DNA from: Cladorrhinum sp. PSN259 | Lineage: Eukaryota; Ascomycota; Sordariomycetes; Sordariales; Podosporaceae | Reading direction: 5' to 3' | Length of the DNA stretch: 64,000 nt | NCBI GenBank assembly: GCA_033725935.1 | Contig: MU867099.1 | Span: forward strand, 315,981 to 379,980 | Program-made: the position numbers and the translations under genes | The notes under the pieces: model-generated | Database searches by the model: none | Told to the model about the DNA's origin: nothing | What the model saw: the letters and a program-made list of their open reading frames with translations, nothing else | Shown: positions 46,286-57,640 of the stretch, piece by piece | How positions within the stretch are numbered: position 1 is the stretch's first letter | Layout: every line of letters begins with the position of its first letter

Positions 46286-47266
46286 ATGGCTTCAATACGG
46301 GCGCCGCCAATGCTTCGGCACCTCCTAATCAGCTCACCGCGCACGTTGCGCGCATCTAACCAGCGCCGCTGGGCTCAGGTCCACGATGTACGATTCCTTG
46401 CGACTACGCAGCAGCCGCGAAATGTTCTCGAAAAGTACCGCGATAAGCTCGATCGAAAGGCCAAGGAAGAAGGGCACCAGGATATTGAGAGTCTCAGAGT
46501 TGCTTATGCCGAGAAGATCAAGAGTTTGAGGAAACAGGCCAGTGTTGCCGTTCCTACTCCTTCTGCTGCTGCTGCGGCTGGGGGACCTACCACCCCGCCT
46601 CCGCCTGCCCCTACACCCTCTGCTCAAGCGGCAGCTTCACCACCACCACCACCACCGGCGAAATCACAGAGCGTGCCAAAGAATAAACTGGGAGGAGGAA
46701 CACCGCCGCTCTCCTCGATCCTCAACATGGAGAAGGCTTCGACTCTACCGGCAACAGAAATCTCGGCGATATGGAAGTACCACCACGCTACGAAACCTAA
46801 CTCGCTCTGCGCCGTCATTCCGTCCGAGACGTTTGAGCGAATCGAAAAGACGGCGAGACAGTTCCCCAGTTTTGTTTTACCCGTGCCGCATCCCGAGCAA
46901 GGAGCGGAAATACATTTCTTGCAGTGGACTTGGGATGCCGCGTCCAAGAGCGTCAGTGTTTTGTTTACGCAGCTGGCCGAGTATAAAGCGAGGGGAGAGT
47001 TTGCGCAGCCCCATACTACTGTTACACACTACACGGAACTGGATAAAGAAAAGGGGGTGGTGTTCATGCAGGGACAGGTGGTTGAGGATAGGAGGGTGGA
47101 GATTGATGAGGCTAGGTGGTTGGTTATGTGTTTGCAGAAGTTTTACGGTGGTTGGGAAGGGGTAGAGGGGGGTGAGAGGAGGAGGGAGTTGCTGGAGTGG
47201 TTTGGGAAGGGGGATGGGAGGTTCAGTGTTGAAAAGTTGTTGGAGGAGGCTGAGAGGATGGGTTGA
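46286..47266 (+). CDS. ATP11: F1-ATPase assembly chaperone Atp11, mitochondrial
   Basis: A 326-residue, intron-free matrix chaperone that holds the F1 beta subunit before it joins the alpha subunit. The N-terminus is a basic, serine-containing presequence (MLRHLLISSPRTLRASNQRR). A helix around NVLEKYRDKLDRKAKEEGHQ, common to Atp11 orthologues, follows. A Pro/Ala linker with a run of six Pro (about 85-130) precedes the conserved domain from residue 136 on: PPLSSILNMEK, IWKYHHATKPNSLCAVI, PSFVLPVPHPEQGAEIHFLQ, and the end block FMQGQVV to GKGDGRFSVEKLL. These match the ATP11 family. The first ATG in frame is 46286. It converges with the acyl-CoA ligase, leaving about 160 bp between stops. Confidence 0.92.
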   Translation: MASIRAPPMLRHLLISSPRTLRASNQRRWAQVHDVRFLATTQQPRNVLEKYRDKLDRKAKEEGHQDIESLRVAYAEKIKSLRKQASVAVPTPSAAAAAGGPTTPPPPAPTPSAQAAASPPPPPPAKSQSVPKNKLGGGTPPLSSILNMEKASTLPATEISAIWKYHHATKPNSLCAVIPSETFERIEKTARQFPSFVLPVPHPEQGAEIHFLQWTWDAASKSVSVLFTQLAEYKARGEFAQPHTTVTHYTELDKEKGVVFMQGQVVEDRRVEIDEARWLVMCLQKFYGGWEGVEGGERRRELLEWFGKGDGRFSVEKLLEEAERMG

Positions 47267-47425
47267 GATAACACTGCGAGTGGGTGGTGGTGGTGGCGGA
47301 TATGAATGGCAGCAACATGATATGGCGTTTTAGAATGGTGGGTTTTGTTTTGTAGCCACAGATGTATTTTTATTGAAATGTATATACATAGATATTTGTT
47401 GGGCTCCAGGGGGCAGCAAGACCGT

Positions 47426-49143
47426 TTAGAGCTTGGAGCATGTTGCACGCTCCTCTTTCTTTGCTTGCTCCCGCATTAACCTCCTCAATACTTTCCCGCT
47501 GGGAGATTTGGGGACTTGGTCGACGAAGCGGATGCCGCCTCGTAGTTTCTTATGGGGAGCTACTTTTGTGGCTACTAGCTCAACGAGCTCTTGTGCCTTG
47601 GAGTCATCTGCCTTGACTCCTGAACGAAGGACGACATAAGCCCTAGGCACTTCGGTTGCTAGGTTTTTGTCTTCGATCCCAATGACGCACGCATCTGCTA
47701 CGTCCTTGTGGCCTACGAGGATACCTTCTAGTTCGGCCGGTGGAACAGGGTATCCATCTGCAAATAGTCAGTTTTCTTTTCCTACTCTCTCATAACACAG
47801 CCGGAGGAGTACTCACTATACTTGATCAACTCCTTCAACCGATCAACGCAATAGAAATTCCCCTCCCCATCCCTTCTAAACACATCCCCAGTCTTGAAGA
47901 ATCCGTCCTCGGAAAACGCCTCCTTGGTCTTTTCTGGATTCTTGAAGTACCCTTTAAACACGTTCGGACCTCTCAGCCATAACTCGCCCGTTTCGTTTTC
48001 GTGCGTTACTTCCCGCCCGTCCTCGCTCACTATCTTGGCTTCCATGTTCGGCATGATCTTGCCCACGCTTCCCATGAACGTCTCCCACTCGTTTATCATC
48101 TGACAGCACACCACTGCGCTGGTCTCGGAAAGTCCAAACCCCTGTTTGACCGGCACTTTCAGACGATCCCAGACAGCTCTCGTTAGTTCTTGAGTTAGAG
48201 GGGCCGCACCGGAGTGCAAGCACTTGAGAGACGAAATATCGTACTGATCGACCAGGGGATCTTTGCCGAACGCCAAGATGACCGGTGGAGGGACGTATGC
48301 AAAGTTGATTTTGTATTTCTGGATTGCTTGGAGTGCCTTGTTCAGGTGGAAGCGCTCGAGCACTATGAGACGCCAGCCTGAGTAGATTGATAGGAGGACA
48401 GAGCAGGTAAGTCCAAAGATGTGGAAGAAGGGGAGGATGCCGAGCTGGATTGATCTTGAGGGAGGCCATTGTTTGCCTTCGGTTGCTGATGCTTGGAGGA
48501 GGTTGGATACCATGTTGGTGTGTGTTAGGCAGACGCCCTTTGGAAGTCCTGTGGTTCCTGAGGAGTAGACTAGGAAAGCTATGTCTGTTGTGGGGGAGAG
48601 AGATGGTTTGTGAGGCTGGATTGAAGAAGACCGGGAGGGGATGAGAGTCGTGAAGTGGGCGAATTGGCTGTTTGATGGCCCGGGTTTGGGACCCAGGAGG
48701 ATGATGCGGTTGAGAGGGAGGGATGCTTTCTTGGCTGCTTCAATGGCGGTGGGGAGGTAGGCGAGCTGCGTGACGAGTGCTTTGGCGCTGGAATCGCGGA
48801 GTTGGAAGGCGAGCTCCTCGGCGGTGTAAAGGGGGTTGGCTGGGGAGATGGTGGCACCGGCCCAGAGGGCTCCGAGGGTCAAGATTGGGGTGTCGATGGA
48901 ATTTGGGGTGTAAAAGGCCAGGACATCCCCTTTCTCCCAGCTCCAGAGAGTTTGGAGGCCATGTCCGAAGGTTAGGGATGCGTCACGGATATCCGCCCAT
49001 GTGTAACTTCTTTCGGTCTCGGCGCATGTTAGAATCTCTTGAGAAGGAGGAAATAATGGTGGTTGCCCGTCTTGGAATAAAAGCGACCAGAGGTCAAGGT
49101 CCTCGGGAATGCGGACGGATGCGAAAGTAGACTGGTATGGCAT
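47426..49143 (-). CDS. Acyl-CoA ligase (4-coumarate-CoA ligase-like), peroxisomal PTS1
   Basis: A 552-residue adenylate-forming ligase from exons 49143..47817 and 47757..47426, with a 59-nt GTGAGT...CAG intron. It activates a carboxylic acid with ATP and couples it to CoA. Motifs: the AMP-binding P-loop YSSGTTGLPKGV (about 193-204), the motif around KQGFGLSETSAVV, GELWLRGPNVFKGY, the hinge region DGFFKTGDVFRRD, RLKELIKYNGYPVPPAELE across the splice junction, and the catalytic Lys in PKSPSGKVLRRLM. The C-terminus is SKL, a perfect PTS1, so the enzyme should be in peroxisomes. The family covers fatty-acyl, phenylpropanoid and secondary-metabolite precursors; the substrate is not readable. A Zn2Cys6 regulator lies on the other side of an assembly gap. 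Confidence 0.93.
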
Positions 49144-49600
49144 TGTTGGGTGTTGGCTTATGTAAACAAATGTTCAAGTTGGCGTTGTACCTTGATGAGG
49201 AAGAGGTAAACAAAATAAATACCAATGAGACAGTTCGGATTGTACGATTCCATGTGCAAGGACCTCAGAGCTACGTATTAAACAGCCATCAGTTTCCTGG
49301 AGTCTATAATCGGAGATGGATACCAACCGTTAATCGGTTTAGCTCTTGTGGCTGGCATCGGCTCTTTGGCCGATTAGTGCCATCTGAACAAGGTGCGGTC
49401 GTTTATCGTCGGCCCGGACAGGGACGGCGCGGGGCCGTTATTGGTGGGTAAGGGGGGGGGGGGGGGGGGGGGGACCGACAAAAAAAAAGAAATATTAACA
49501 AAAAAAAACACAAACGCGGTTATATTTATATTTGAAACCGTGTTTATATGNNNNNNNNNNGCCGGCGGCGGGCGGGCGGCCCGGCCCCCCCGGCGCCCCG

Positions 49601-49667
<67 letters not shown>

Positions 49668-49891
49668 ATCGTCAGCTGACCAAACAAGGGAAATGGTACC
49701 CTCAAACCACACATCAGGGCTTATATGTAATTGTACTCCGTAGGTATGATCTAGGTTGACTTAGATGGTATATATGCATTGTCGGTTGAAATGATGGGGG
49801 AGATAAAACATGGACCGCTGCAACCTAGAAGTTCGATCGAGATTCCAGTCTTCCAACCCCCGGGTGGTATAGATGTGTATCAAGAAAATAA
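49144..49891. other. Assembly gap with G22, 10 N and C67 homopolymers
   Basis: About 750 bp between the acyl-CoA ligase start and the regulator stop. 49452..49473 is a run of 22 G, 49551..49560 is ten N, and 49601..49667 is a run of 67 C preceded by a GC-only stretch. These are hard to reconcile with the local composition and look like sequence artefacts at a gap. True content and gap length are unknown, so a gene could be missing here. Confidence 0.85.
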
Positions 49892-52367
49892 CTATATGGA
49901 CGAACGACTAGAAGCAGGCGAAAGACTCGGCTCCAGTGTTCGAGATGCCATCTTGACACTCGTTCCAAAATTCCTGCCCCGCCTTCGCTGTTCAACCTTT
50001 GCCTCATAACCAATCTCATATACGGGCCAGTCACTGCGGATAGCCTGCTGGAGTGGTCCGTACGCAAGTTCCTCAGCTTCCACATCAACAAATCGTTTGG
50101 CCAACTCAACATCTTCTGGAGGCATGAGGCTGGCCTGATGACGCATAACCGCCTTCGCAACGTAATAGGCCTGGCTTAGCTCGTTTATTCCCTTGATGAT
50201 GAGAATTTCTGTAGACCTGCGAGACTCAAGATATGTAGCACCTGCCTCCATCCCAGATTTTGCTCTCGAAATAAAGCCAAGACACCCGATAAAGTGAATG
50301 AGAAAGCTGTCGGAACTTTCAAAGCCATGGCGAAGGTAATAAATACGAACAAGTGTCTCGAGGTTCAGTGTAGACTCAGATTGAATCTCGTCCAAACTCT
50401 TGATTGGCGACCCCCCGTCGCTCCAATTTTGGCCCAGCGTGGGCTTGAGAAGGTCTGTGATGACAAGATTGTAGTGCATGTGTATTTTAAGTTGAGCTGG
50501 AAATACAATCTTTCTGGCTGTGAGCTCCTGCGGGAGGTTATCGAGCCAATTGCGTAACTTTCGGTAAAAGGCAATGATTTGCTGCGGCGGCATGCTTGGA
50601 GTCCCTGAAGTAGAGAAGTTCAGTACCGAAAGTTCGTTCAGTATCGTCCAGAACTCGGCCTTGGCTTTGAACAAGAGCCCGTGGTATACGGGTAAACGCG
50701 ATGTTGTCAGGGGATACCGTATAAATAGTTCGCCGTAAAAATTTGGGAATGCGGCCGGGTCAGGTAGGGACGCTTGAGGCGGCTCTTTGAGCAGAGGTGA
50801 CTTTAAATAGTGATAGCTTATGAGGCTGTCATTGGTGTGAGTAGCTCGCAACGTGACATGAAGATGGTTCCTTACCTCTGCCATGTGAAGAAAGCCCAGG
50901 CAGTCAGATCCCGCATACACTTCAAATCATAGTTTATATTTTGACTCGGCCCTCTGAACAACTCGAGTTCGTTGGCTATATCCATCGCCCGAAGTGTCGA
51001 GTGCCAACCGACTTTGTCTTGACCATTCAAGATATGCGTGACATTTATAATGAGAGCGGCTTGTATGGTTGTTAGTCTACGGAATTCCCAGTCCATATGT
51101 TTGTGTTCCCATTCGGGGTCTTCTGGACAGTAAAGAGGCTGTTCGGCTTCAACCTCGTCGTCAAAGAGCCTTCTAGCTTCAGCAAGGAACTGACTGCCCA
51201 AGTTTTTGGGGTTCCAGAACTCGGATCGTCCATGGAGGCCCCGGTGGCTTAACTGAAGAGGCCATCAGCATACAGTTCAGGGATATAACGAGAAGGGCCA
51301 GGTGAAACTTACACACCCAAGGCTGAGAATTGCATTGACTAGGAGCTGAGAACAGAAGCGCGGTCGTTCATTAGCCATGTCTTGAAGAAAGTAGTCTATA
51401 TGGACCGCTGTAAACCAAGAATATTCATAAAGAAAAAAGTCGTGAATAAGTCTTCGCATTAGTACATCATTATCGCTGATCAGGGTCCACCTGGATGGCC
51501 TAATAGATTCGAGCAAGGGGTGCACGACACTAGCTGTTGAGTAGGGTTTATAGTAAGGATCCCGCTGATCTCGCGTATCGTCAAAGCCGAGCATATCGGC
51601 TATGCCAGGCAAGGCCTGCTGTTGCTGAGACTTTGGGGGTGAACGGAGTGCGTACTCGTAAACCTCGGAATCCAGATATGGGTTGTTGGGATGTTGCAGA
51701 TATTGGGGCATGCTCGGCCGATAGGGAAACTCATATCGATACCTCGCTTCTGGAATGAGTGAGAGCTGAACGAGAACATCGCCATGTTCAACATGGCGGA
51801 GGACACTCCCAGCATCAGCCCCCCTCCGAATGCGCTCGAATATTTCTTCGGCCTCTTTATGTGGCCTTGTTTGCAGCACTGCGTATACCTGTTCGAACGC
51901 AGACTTGCTGCTCTGTAGCTCAGTGTATTTTCGTTTGAGGGCTTGGGTATGTGTTTCGGTCTCATTGGTATCGAACTCGCAGGCAGTCATTCGTTCCCGG
52001 CAGATTGAACATTTTGGACGTCCGCCATCACACTGAGCGTGGTTTGAGTGATTAGTTAGGTTTGCGGGCCCAAAACGTGGCGAGAACAATGGAAATCTTG
52101 AGATGTATGCACCTTGGACTTTCTCTTTCGGCAGGCACCGCAAGCCGCAGGGGTTGCTGTTCTCCTTTTCTTCCGAGCAAGAACAACAACAGCACCAGCA
52201 CCAGGCGGCGAAGCAGGATCGCCTGAAGCACCGTCGACTGAGACTAATTCTGGAATTTTGGATGCAGGCATCAGCTTTCGCAGCGAGCCGTTTTGTTGGC
52301 CATTATGCTGGTGTCTGTCGGAAGGAGGGGGAGGCGGGGATGCTGAGCTCCAGGTTGAACTTGACAT
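49892..52367 (-). CDS. Zn2Cys6 fungal transcription factor
   Basis: A 761-residue regulator. Exons in coding order: 52367..52113, 52032..51313, 51252..50876, 50825..49892. The DNA-binding cluster is canonical C-X2-C-X6-C-X6-C-X2-C-X6-C with cysteines at about 76, 79, 86, 93, 96 and 103; the first intron lies immediately before Cys86. A basic stretch (RKKRRTATP) precedes it and a coiled-coil heptad region (about 112-130: LKRKYTELQSSKSAFEQVY) follows for dimerisation. The middle and C-terminal parts match the fungal transcription factor middle homology region: FSWFTAVHIDYFL-like blocks, FCSQLLVNAILSLGC, a WEFRRLTTIQAALI helix, and AWAFFTW. The first in-frame ATG is 52367. The target genes are unknown; acyl-CoA ligase and LYS1 are the neighbours. 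Confidence 0.93.
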
Positions 52368-53521
52368 GATCTTTACCGTGGACGCGTCGGTTGGGAAATG
52401 CGTGGCACAAGAGATAACGAGGTCCCAGGTCTGATCAAAGAAGAGGTGAGCTGAGAGGTCGAGGCCTTTGAGCCAGCCCTCGACGGAATTCACCGTGAAC
52501 CCATGGAGCTGAATTGCGGTATTCCAGATGCTCTTAAAATGCCTTTTTCTTTTCTCTGCAACTCTTGCGCTGCCTTTGCTGCTGCCGCCCAAACGAGACT
52601 GGGACGGGCGCCTTTGCAATCTCTCATTCGACAGCGCATCGCTATCGGACTCCCTTCCGATCGTTTGCGATTCGTATCTCTGCAGCCGGTGCGCCACACA
52701 TCTGTCACCGCATTGGAAGTGGGCGAACACGCGAAATGCTCTTGCAGGTTGTGCAATGCAACGATGCCACGTGATCTTTCCCTATGTCGTCAATAATCCC
52801 CATGTTAGTTCAGCTTATAAAGAAAATGTAGATGTCGCATCTTGGGGATCATCAATGTTGTCCAATTTTGGAGGCACGATAAACCCAATATAGATCCGCA
52901 GCGTGCCGGCGGGGTCCCCAGTGGGCATAGCGGCCGCTAGTTAGTGGGCAGACCCTTGTCCATTGATACCTGACACTGACCACCTGTACCAGTCTCCGAC
53001 AAGACATCTCCGTCGAATGGGCTTCATCCGCCCAGAAAAATTGAATAATTGCATAGACAAAGTGCATACTAATGAACGAGATGATGACAATCCCCAGATT
53101 CCCAACTGGCAATTGCAGACATCAGACCAGGGCTCTGGGGAACTCGACATGGCACATCCCGATTTGGACTTAGAAGCAAACATGCGGCCAGCCAATCAGC
53201 AACCGCGGGGTTGATTGACGTACCTGCAGCTCCCGCCTTTGCTCCAAATTTTCCCAAGGACAGGGTTTTTTTCTACCACCGCAGTCGGCGATTCCAAGAG
53301 AAGGGACCCCATTCAAGTTGTGACTCAATCTTGAGACACCGTCGATCCCAGAGGTCATAAATATCTTGAGACGCAGCTTGAACTTGTCTTTTCGCTTCAA
53401 TCTGTTCACTCTTCACACACACCACGCCCTCTAAAAATACCCCTCCCTGGGCCAATAACTACCTGAATCATCCACCTGCACTCATACCCAGAAAAGTACT
53501 CAACCCATCACACACATCACA
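52368..53521. promoter_or_regulatory. Divergent promoter region, regulator / LYS1
   Basis: 1.15 kb between start codons, carrying a TGACTCA general-control site near the LYS1 side. No additional gene was recognised. Confidence 0.5.
53321..53327 (+). promoter_or_regulatory. GCN4/CpcA-type site TGACTCA upstream of LYS1
   Basis: A perfect TGACTCA 195 bp before the LYS1 ATG. Lysine biosynthesis genes in yeast and other fungi are under general amino-acid control through this site, so regulation by a GCN4/CPC1-type factor is a reasonable inference. By chance such a heptamer appears several times in 64 kb. Confidence 0.5.
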
Positions 53522-55009
53522 ATGGCTCCTACAGTTCTCCATCTCCGCAGTGAGACCAAGCCCCTTGAGCACAGATCTGCTCTTACTCCCTCAACCACTG
53601 CCGCCCTTATCAAGGCTGGCTATGTGGTCAATGTTGAACGCTCACCAGAGAGAATCTTCGATGACGCTGAGTTTGAGGCCATTGGTGCCACCCTTATCCC
53701 TGAGGGCAGCTGGGAAGAGGCTCCCAAGGAGCACATCATTGTCGGTCTGAAGGAGCTCGAGGAGAAGGAGTGTATGTTAATGCTCAACCTATGAACTTTA
53801 GAAGAAACTCGCTAATTCGCTGATCAGTTCCCCTCAAGCATGTTCATGTTCAGTTCGCCCACTGCTGTAAGTTTTATTTATTTATATGAATCGAATGGCG
53901 TAATCAGTTCTGACTGCGGTAAACAGATAAGCAGCAAGCGGGTTGGGAGAACGTTCTCGCCAGGTTCCCCCGGGGTGGGGGCACCCTGCTGGATTTGGAG
54001 TTTCTGGTAGATGATCGAGGGCGTCGTGTTGCTGTAGGTTATTCTCTTTTTCTCTTCCTCTTCATTATCTTGATGGTAGAAATGTTGCTGACAATGATAT
54101 CACCAGGCCTTCGGCTTCCACGCCGGTTTCGCTGGTGCTGCCCTTGCCCTGGAGGTGTGGGCCTGGCAGCTCAATCACAGCGAGCCCTTCCCTGGCGTTA
54201 AGAGCTATCCCAACGAGGATGCCTTGATCACCAACGTCAAGAAGGCTGTCGATTCCGGTGCCCAGAAGGCTGGCCGCCTTCCCCGGGTTATTGTCATCGG
54301 TGCCCTCGGCCGTTGCGGCTCAGGAGCCGTCGATGCCCTCCGCAAGTCTGGCATCCCCGAAGAGAACATCCTCAAGTGGGATATGGCTGAGACCGCCAAG
54401 GGTGGTCCCTTCAGTATGTGCAATCCCAGACGCCTCTCCCTACTGGCCTGTGCTAACAATCATTCGCAGAGGAGATCACCGACAGCGACATCTTTGTCAA
54501 CTGCATCTACTTGACCAGCAAGATCCCTAACTTTGGTAAGCATCAATGCTTGAACAATCTGGTCCAGAGTTCGAATACTGACTGGTTCCAAAGTAAACCA
54601 CGAGTCCCTCCAAGTCCCCGACCGCAAGCTCTCAGTCGTTTGCGACGTCTCGGCCGACACAACCTCCCCATTCACCCCAGTGCCTATCTATACCGTTGCT
54701 ACCACCTTCGACAAGCCCACCGTGCCCGTTGAGGGTCTCAAGGAGGGCCCCGCTCTCTCTGTCATCTCTATTGACCACCTTCCTTCCCTCCTCCCCCGTG
54801 AGGCTTCTGAGGCTTTTAGCAGTAAGTTCTATCTTTGCCCAAAAGGCATGCTGATTTGCACTGTAAATTTACTGACTTCTCCAATAGACGACCTCCTTCC
54901 TTCGCTTCTCACTCTGAACGACTGGCAGAACTCGCCCGTCTGGGCCAGAGCCAGAAAGCTCTTTGACGAGAAGGTTGCTACGCTTCCTGCCAGCGCTCTT
55001 GAGAAGTAA
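53522..55009 (+). CDS. LYS1: Saccharopine dehydrogenase (NAD+, L-lysine forming)
   Basis: A 372-residue enzyme for the last step of the alpha-aminoadipate pathway: saccharopine + NAD+ + water to lysine + 2-oxoglutarate + NADH. Seven exons: 53522..53771, 53828..53866 (39 nt), 53927..54033, 54107..54413, 54470..54535, 54594..54821, 54888..55009. The joined protein has the family start (VLHLRSETKPLEHRSALTP, with the Arg/Lys substrate residues), KHVHVQFAHCYKQQAGW containing a catalytic His/Lys pair, AFGFHAGFAGAALAL, a Rossmann segment RVIVIGALGRCGSGAVDALR with GALGRCG for NAD, the DIFVNCIYL strand, CDVSADTTSPFTP and the C-terminal SIDHLPSLLPREASEAFS. The product is normal in length and has no targeting signal. 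Confidence 0.97.
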
Positions 55010-55837
55010 ATTGGGTACAGTTTGACTTTTTGAATTCGATCAGACGAAAGATGCCCTCTTCTTTTCTTCTTTTTCTTTTATAAAATGATAACGACAATGG
55101 GATGGATACTTAAAGTGATGATACACAAAGACATGCGGACCAAAAGTTTTGCTATTTCCTCTATAGAAGAAAACTAAAGAAGAGCTTTAGATTAAAGTTA
55201 CAGACCGATGGATAGAGATTGTTGGCTTTCTGCGATGATAGATCGATACAACAACACTCATTTATCCAATTTCCGGGAGGCATTGGAAGGTAAAAACCAG
55301 AGATTTTTATCAAAGTTTCTGTGTAACCATGTAATGAGATTTCTCTATCTACCATCTTAGAACTTCGAGAAGTAAAAAGAAAAGTGATGCATACGATGTT
55401 GATGAGCAACAACAATGTATGAAGGGGTTGGACCAACAGCACCAACAGAAAAAAATAAAAAATAAAAAAAAATGCCAAATTGTAAAATAAAAACTAGAAA
55501 GCAAATCAGAAGCCAGATCACACAAAGTATCAAACAAAAGTTTAGATCATATAGAATATATTCGCCCAAGTGCTATACATCGAGGCAACTACCACCAAGC
55601 AAAAAATGGAGTGGTAGAGAAAAGAAGAACGGAAAAGGAAATAAAACCTCCGCCCTCCCAAATGAATCCTCAATTTCACGAGAAGATTCATCTATCCTGA
55701 TCAAAGCACCCCTAACTCATTTTTTTAATTCCCACCAACGCCATAAACACATCGCAGCCACCCTTTATCCCATGTCTTTTGACTTTGTTCCCTTTTGCAT
55801 TTCCCATTACTTTCTAAAAGATGCTTGTTTTGCCAAA
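55010..55837. other. Convergent intergenic region LYS1 / IMPDH
   Basis: About 830 bp of AT-rich sequence, including A-rich runs near 55445-55475, holding the 3' ends of both genes. No gene was recognised. Confidence 0.5.
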
Positions 55838-57640
55838 TTAAGCGTAGAGCTTCTTCTCATAAGACTCCATGTTGACACCACCCTCGAGCTGAGCGCTGGC
55901 GGTGCGGATCTCGAATCGGACGGTGCCATTGGCAACGCAGGCATGGAGCTTCTCAAGGCTGGTCATGCCGCAATCCTGCATGGAGTGCTTGAGACCAGCA
56001 GCGAGGTATGGAACGAACTTGCTGATGGAGCCTCTGTGAGCGACGGCACCGGAGACACCCTGGGCAACGAGAACGCTGTCACCCTCGGAGAAGTAGCGGG
56101 CAGTACCAGCGTTGCTCTTCTGGCTGTCCTTGCCATCACCGCCGGCCTTCTTGTCCTGCATGGCGTCGATGCTGCCCATGCCACGGTAGGCCTTGACAAG
56201 CTTGCCCTCTCTGGAGACGAAAGAAGTACCGGGGGACTCGGTGGTACCGGCAAGGAGACCACCCATCATCACAGTAGAAGCACCGAGGGCGAGACCCTTG
56301 ACGATGTGGCCAACATTCTGGATACCACCGTCGGCAATGCAAGGAACACCGAAACGGGCAGCGAAGGCGCTGACGTTGTAGACAGAGGTGGCCTGGGGAC
56401 GGCCGACAGCCATAACCTCCTGGGTAATGCAGGCGCTTCCGCTGCCCATACCGATACGGAGGCCATCAACACCAGCAGCGATCAAAGCAGCAGCCTGCTC
56501 TCTGGTAACGACGTTGCCACCGATCACCTCGAGGTTGGGGAACTCTTGCTTGATCCACTTGATCATCTCAGTCTGATACATGCTGTTGCCCTGCGAACTG
56601 TCAAGGATAACAATGTCGAGGCCAGCCTCAACAAGCTTAGCAAGACGGATCTTGTCCTCGGGGCGGGTGCCGATGGCAGCAGCGCAAATGAGCTGCTTGG
56701 AGTCGGGGGTCTTAGAGGCGAGGGGGAAATGAAGGTTCTTGGTCAAATCGGAACGGGAGATCATTGAGATGAGGTTTCCCTCGGCATCAACGATGGGAAG
56801 CTTGCCCTTCTTGGAAGCGGCAAGGATTTTGTTGGCCTCGAGAAGGTCGACACCGGCGGGGGCAGTGATCAGGTCCGTAACCATGACCTTAGAGATGGGT
56901 TTGTCGAAGTCATCCTCGAACTGGATGTCACGGTTGGTGACAATACCGAGGAGCTTGGAGCCAAGCTTGCCGGACTCTGTAATCGCAGTTGTTAGCATGA
57001 GTCATAAAACTCAATGAACATTTGCGATCATGATGATAGGGCGACAGTCATAATTTTCAGTGTATTTAATTCCCCATGACACATAGGTCGATCCGGATGA
57101 ACGAAAGTTATTTTTTGGATAATCATTGTAGCTAGTGAAGTAGGCAAAGAGTGAGAAATGAAGGGAAATAGACTGACCTGTGACAGGGAAACCACCGAAT
57201 CCCCACTTCTCCTTGAGAGCCTTGGCCTCGCCGATGGTGGTCTCGCGGCTGATGACAACGGGGTCAAGAATGAAGCCGTTCTCGTAGCGCTTGACCTTGC
57301 GGACCATGTCGGCCTGAGCGTCGGGAGAGCAGTTGTGGTGGATGACACCAAGACCACCTTGCAACGCCATGTGGATGGCCATGTCATGCTCGGTGACAGT
57401 GTCCATAGGTGAAGAAACCAAGGGAGTCTTGAGGGTGATCTTCTTGGTGACCTTGGAGTCAAGGCTGACAGCAGAGGCGGGGAAGCCAATGTAGCCAGGC
57501 AGGAGGAGGAAGTCGTTGTAGGTCAAACCGCCATGGACTTTGGCGTCCATGAGCTCAGTGATGCTGAGGCCATCACGGCTCTCGTACTCGCTGAGCACCT
57601 CCTCGGCCTTGCGCCAGTCAAGAAATTGTGTTGACGACAT
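55838..57640 (-). CDS. IMD: Inosine-5'-monophosphate dehydrogenase
   Basis: A 533-residue IMPDH that converts IMP to XMP, the committed step of guanine nucleotide synthesis. Exons are 57640..57178 and 56976..55838, with a 201-nt intron. The N-terminal part has LTYNDFLLLPG and SPMDTVTEHDMAI; two CBS domains (about 120-240; KLGSKLLGIVTNRD, KKGKLPIVDAEGNLISMISR) are inserted in the barrel. The catalytic Cys lies in GMGSGSACITQEV (about 337). The flap is represented by AYRGMGSIDAM and KYFSEGD-like sequence (here ARYFSEGDSVLVAQG), which carries the Arg-Tyr pair of the family. The sequence ends EKKLYA, with no peroxisomal signal. No mycophenolate-type biosynthetic genes are nearby, so this is the housekeeping copy. 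Confidence 0.97.

Noticed and set aside
52368..52730. Upstream extension of the Zn2Cys6 regulator
   Set aside because: The frame is open but starts at GTG; the first ATG is 52367.
57010..57060. C/D snoRNA in the IMPDH intron
   Set aside because: An ATGATGA box occurs on the antisense strand only, with no matching D box at a suitable distance.
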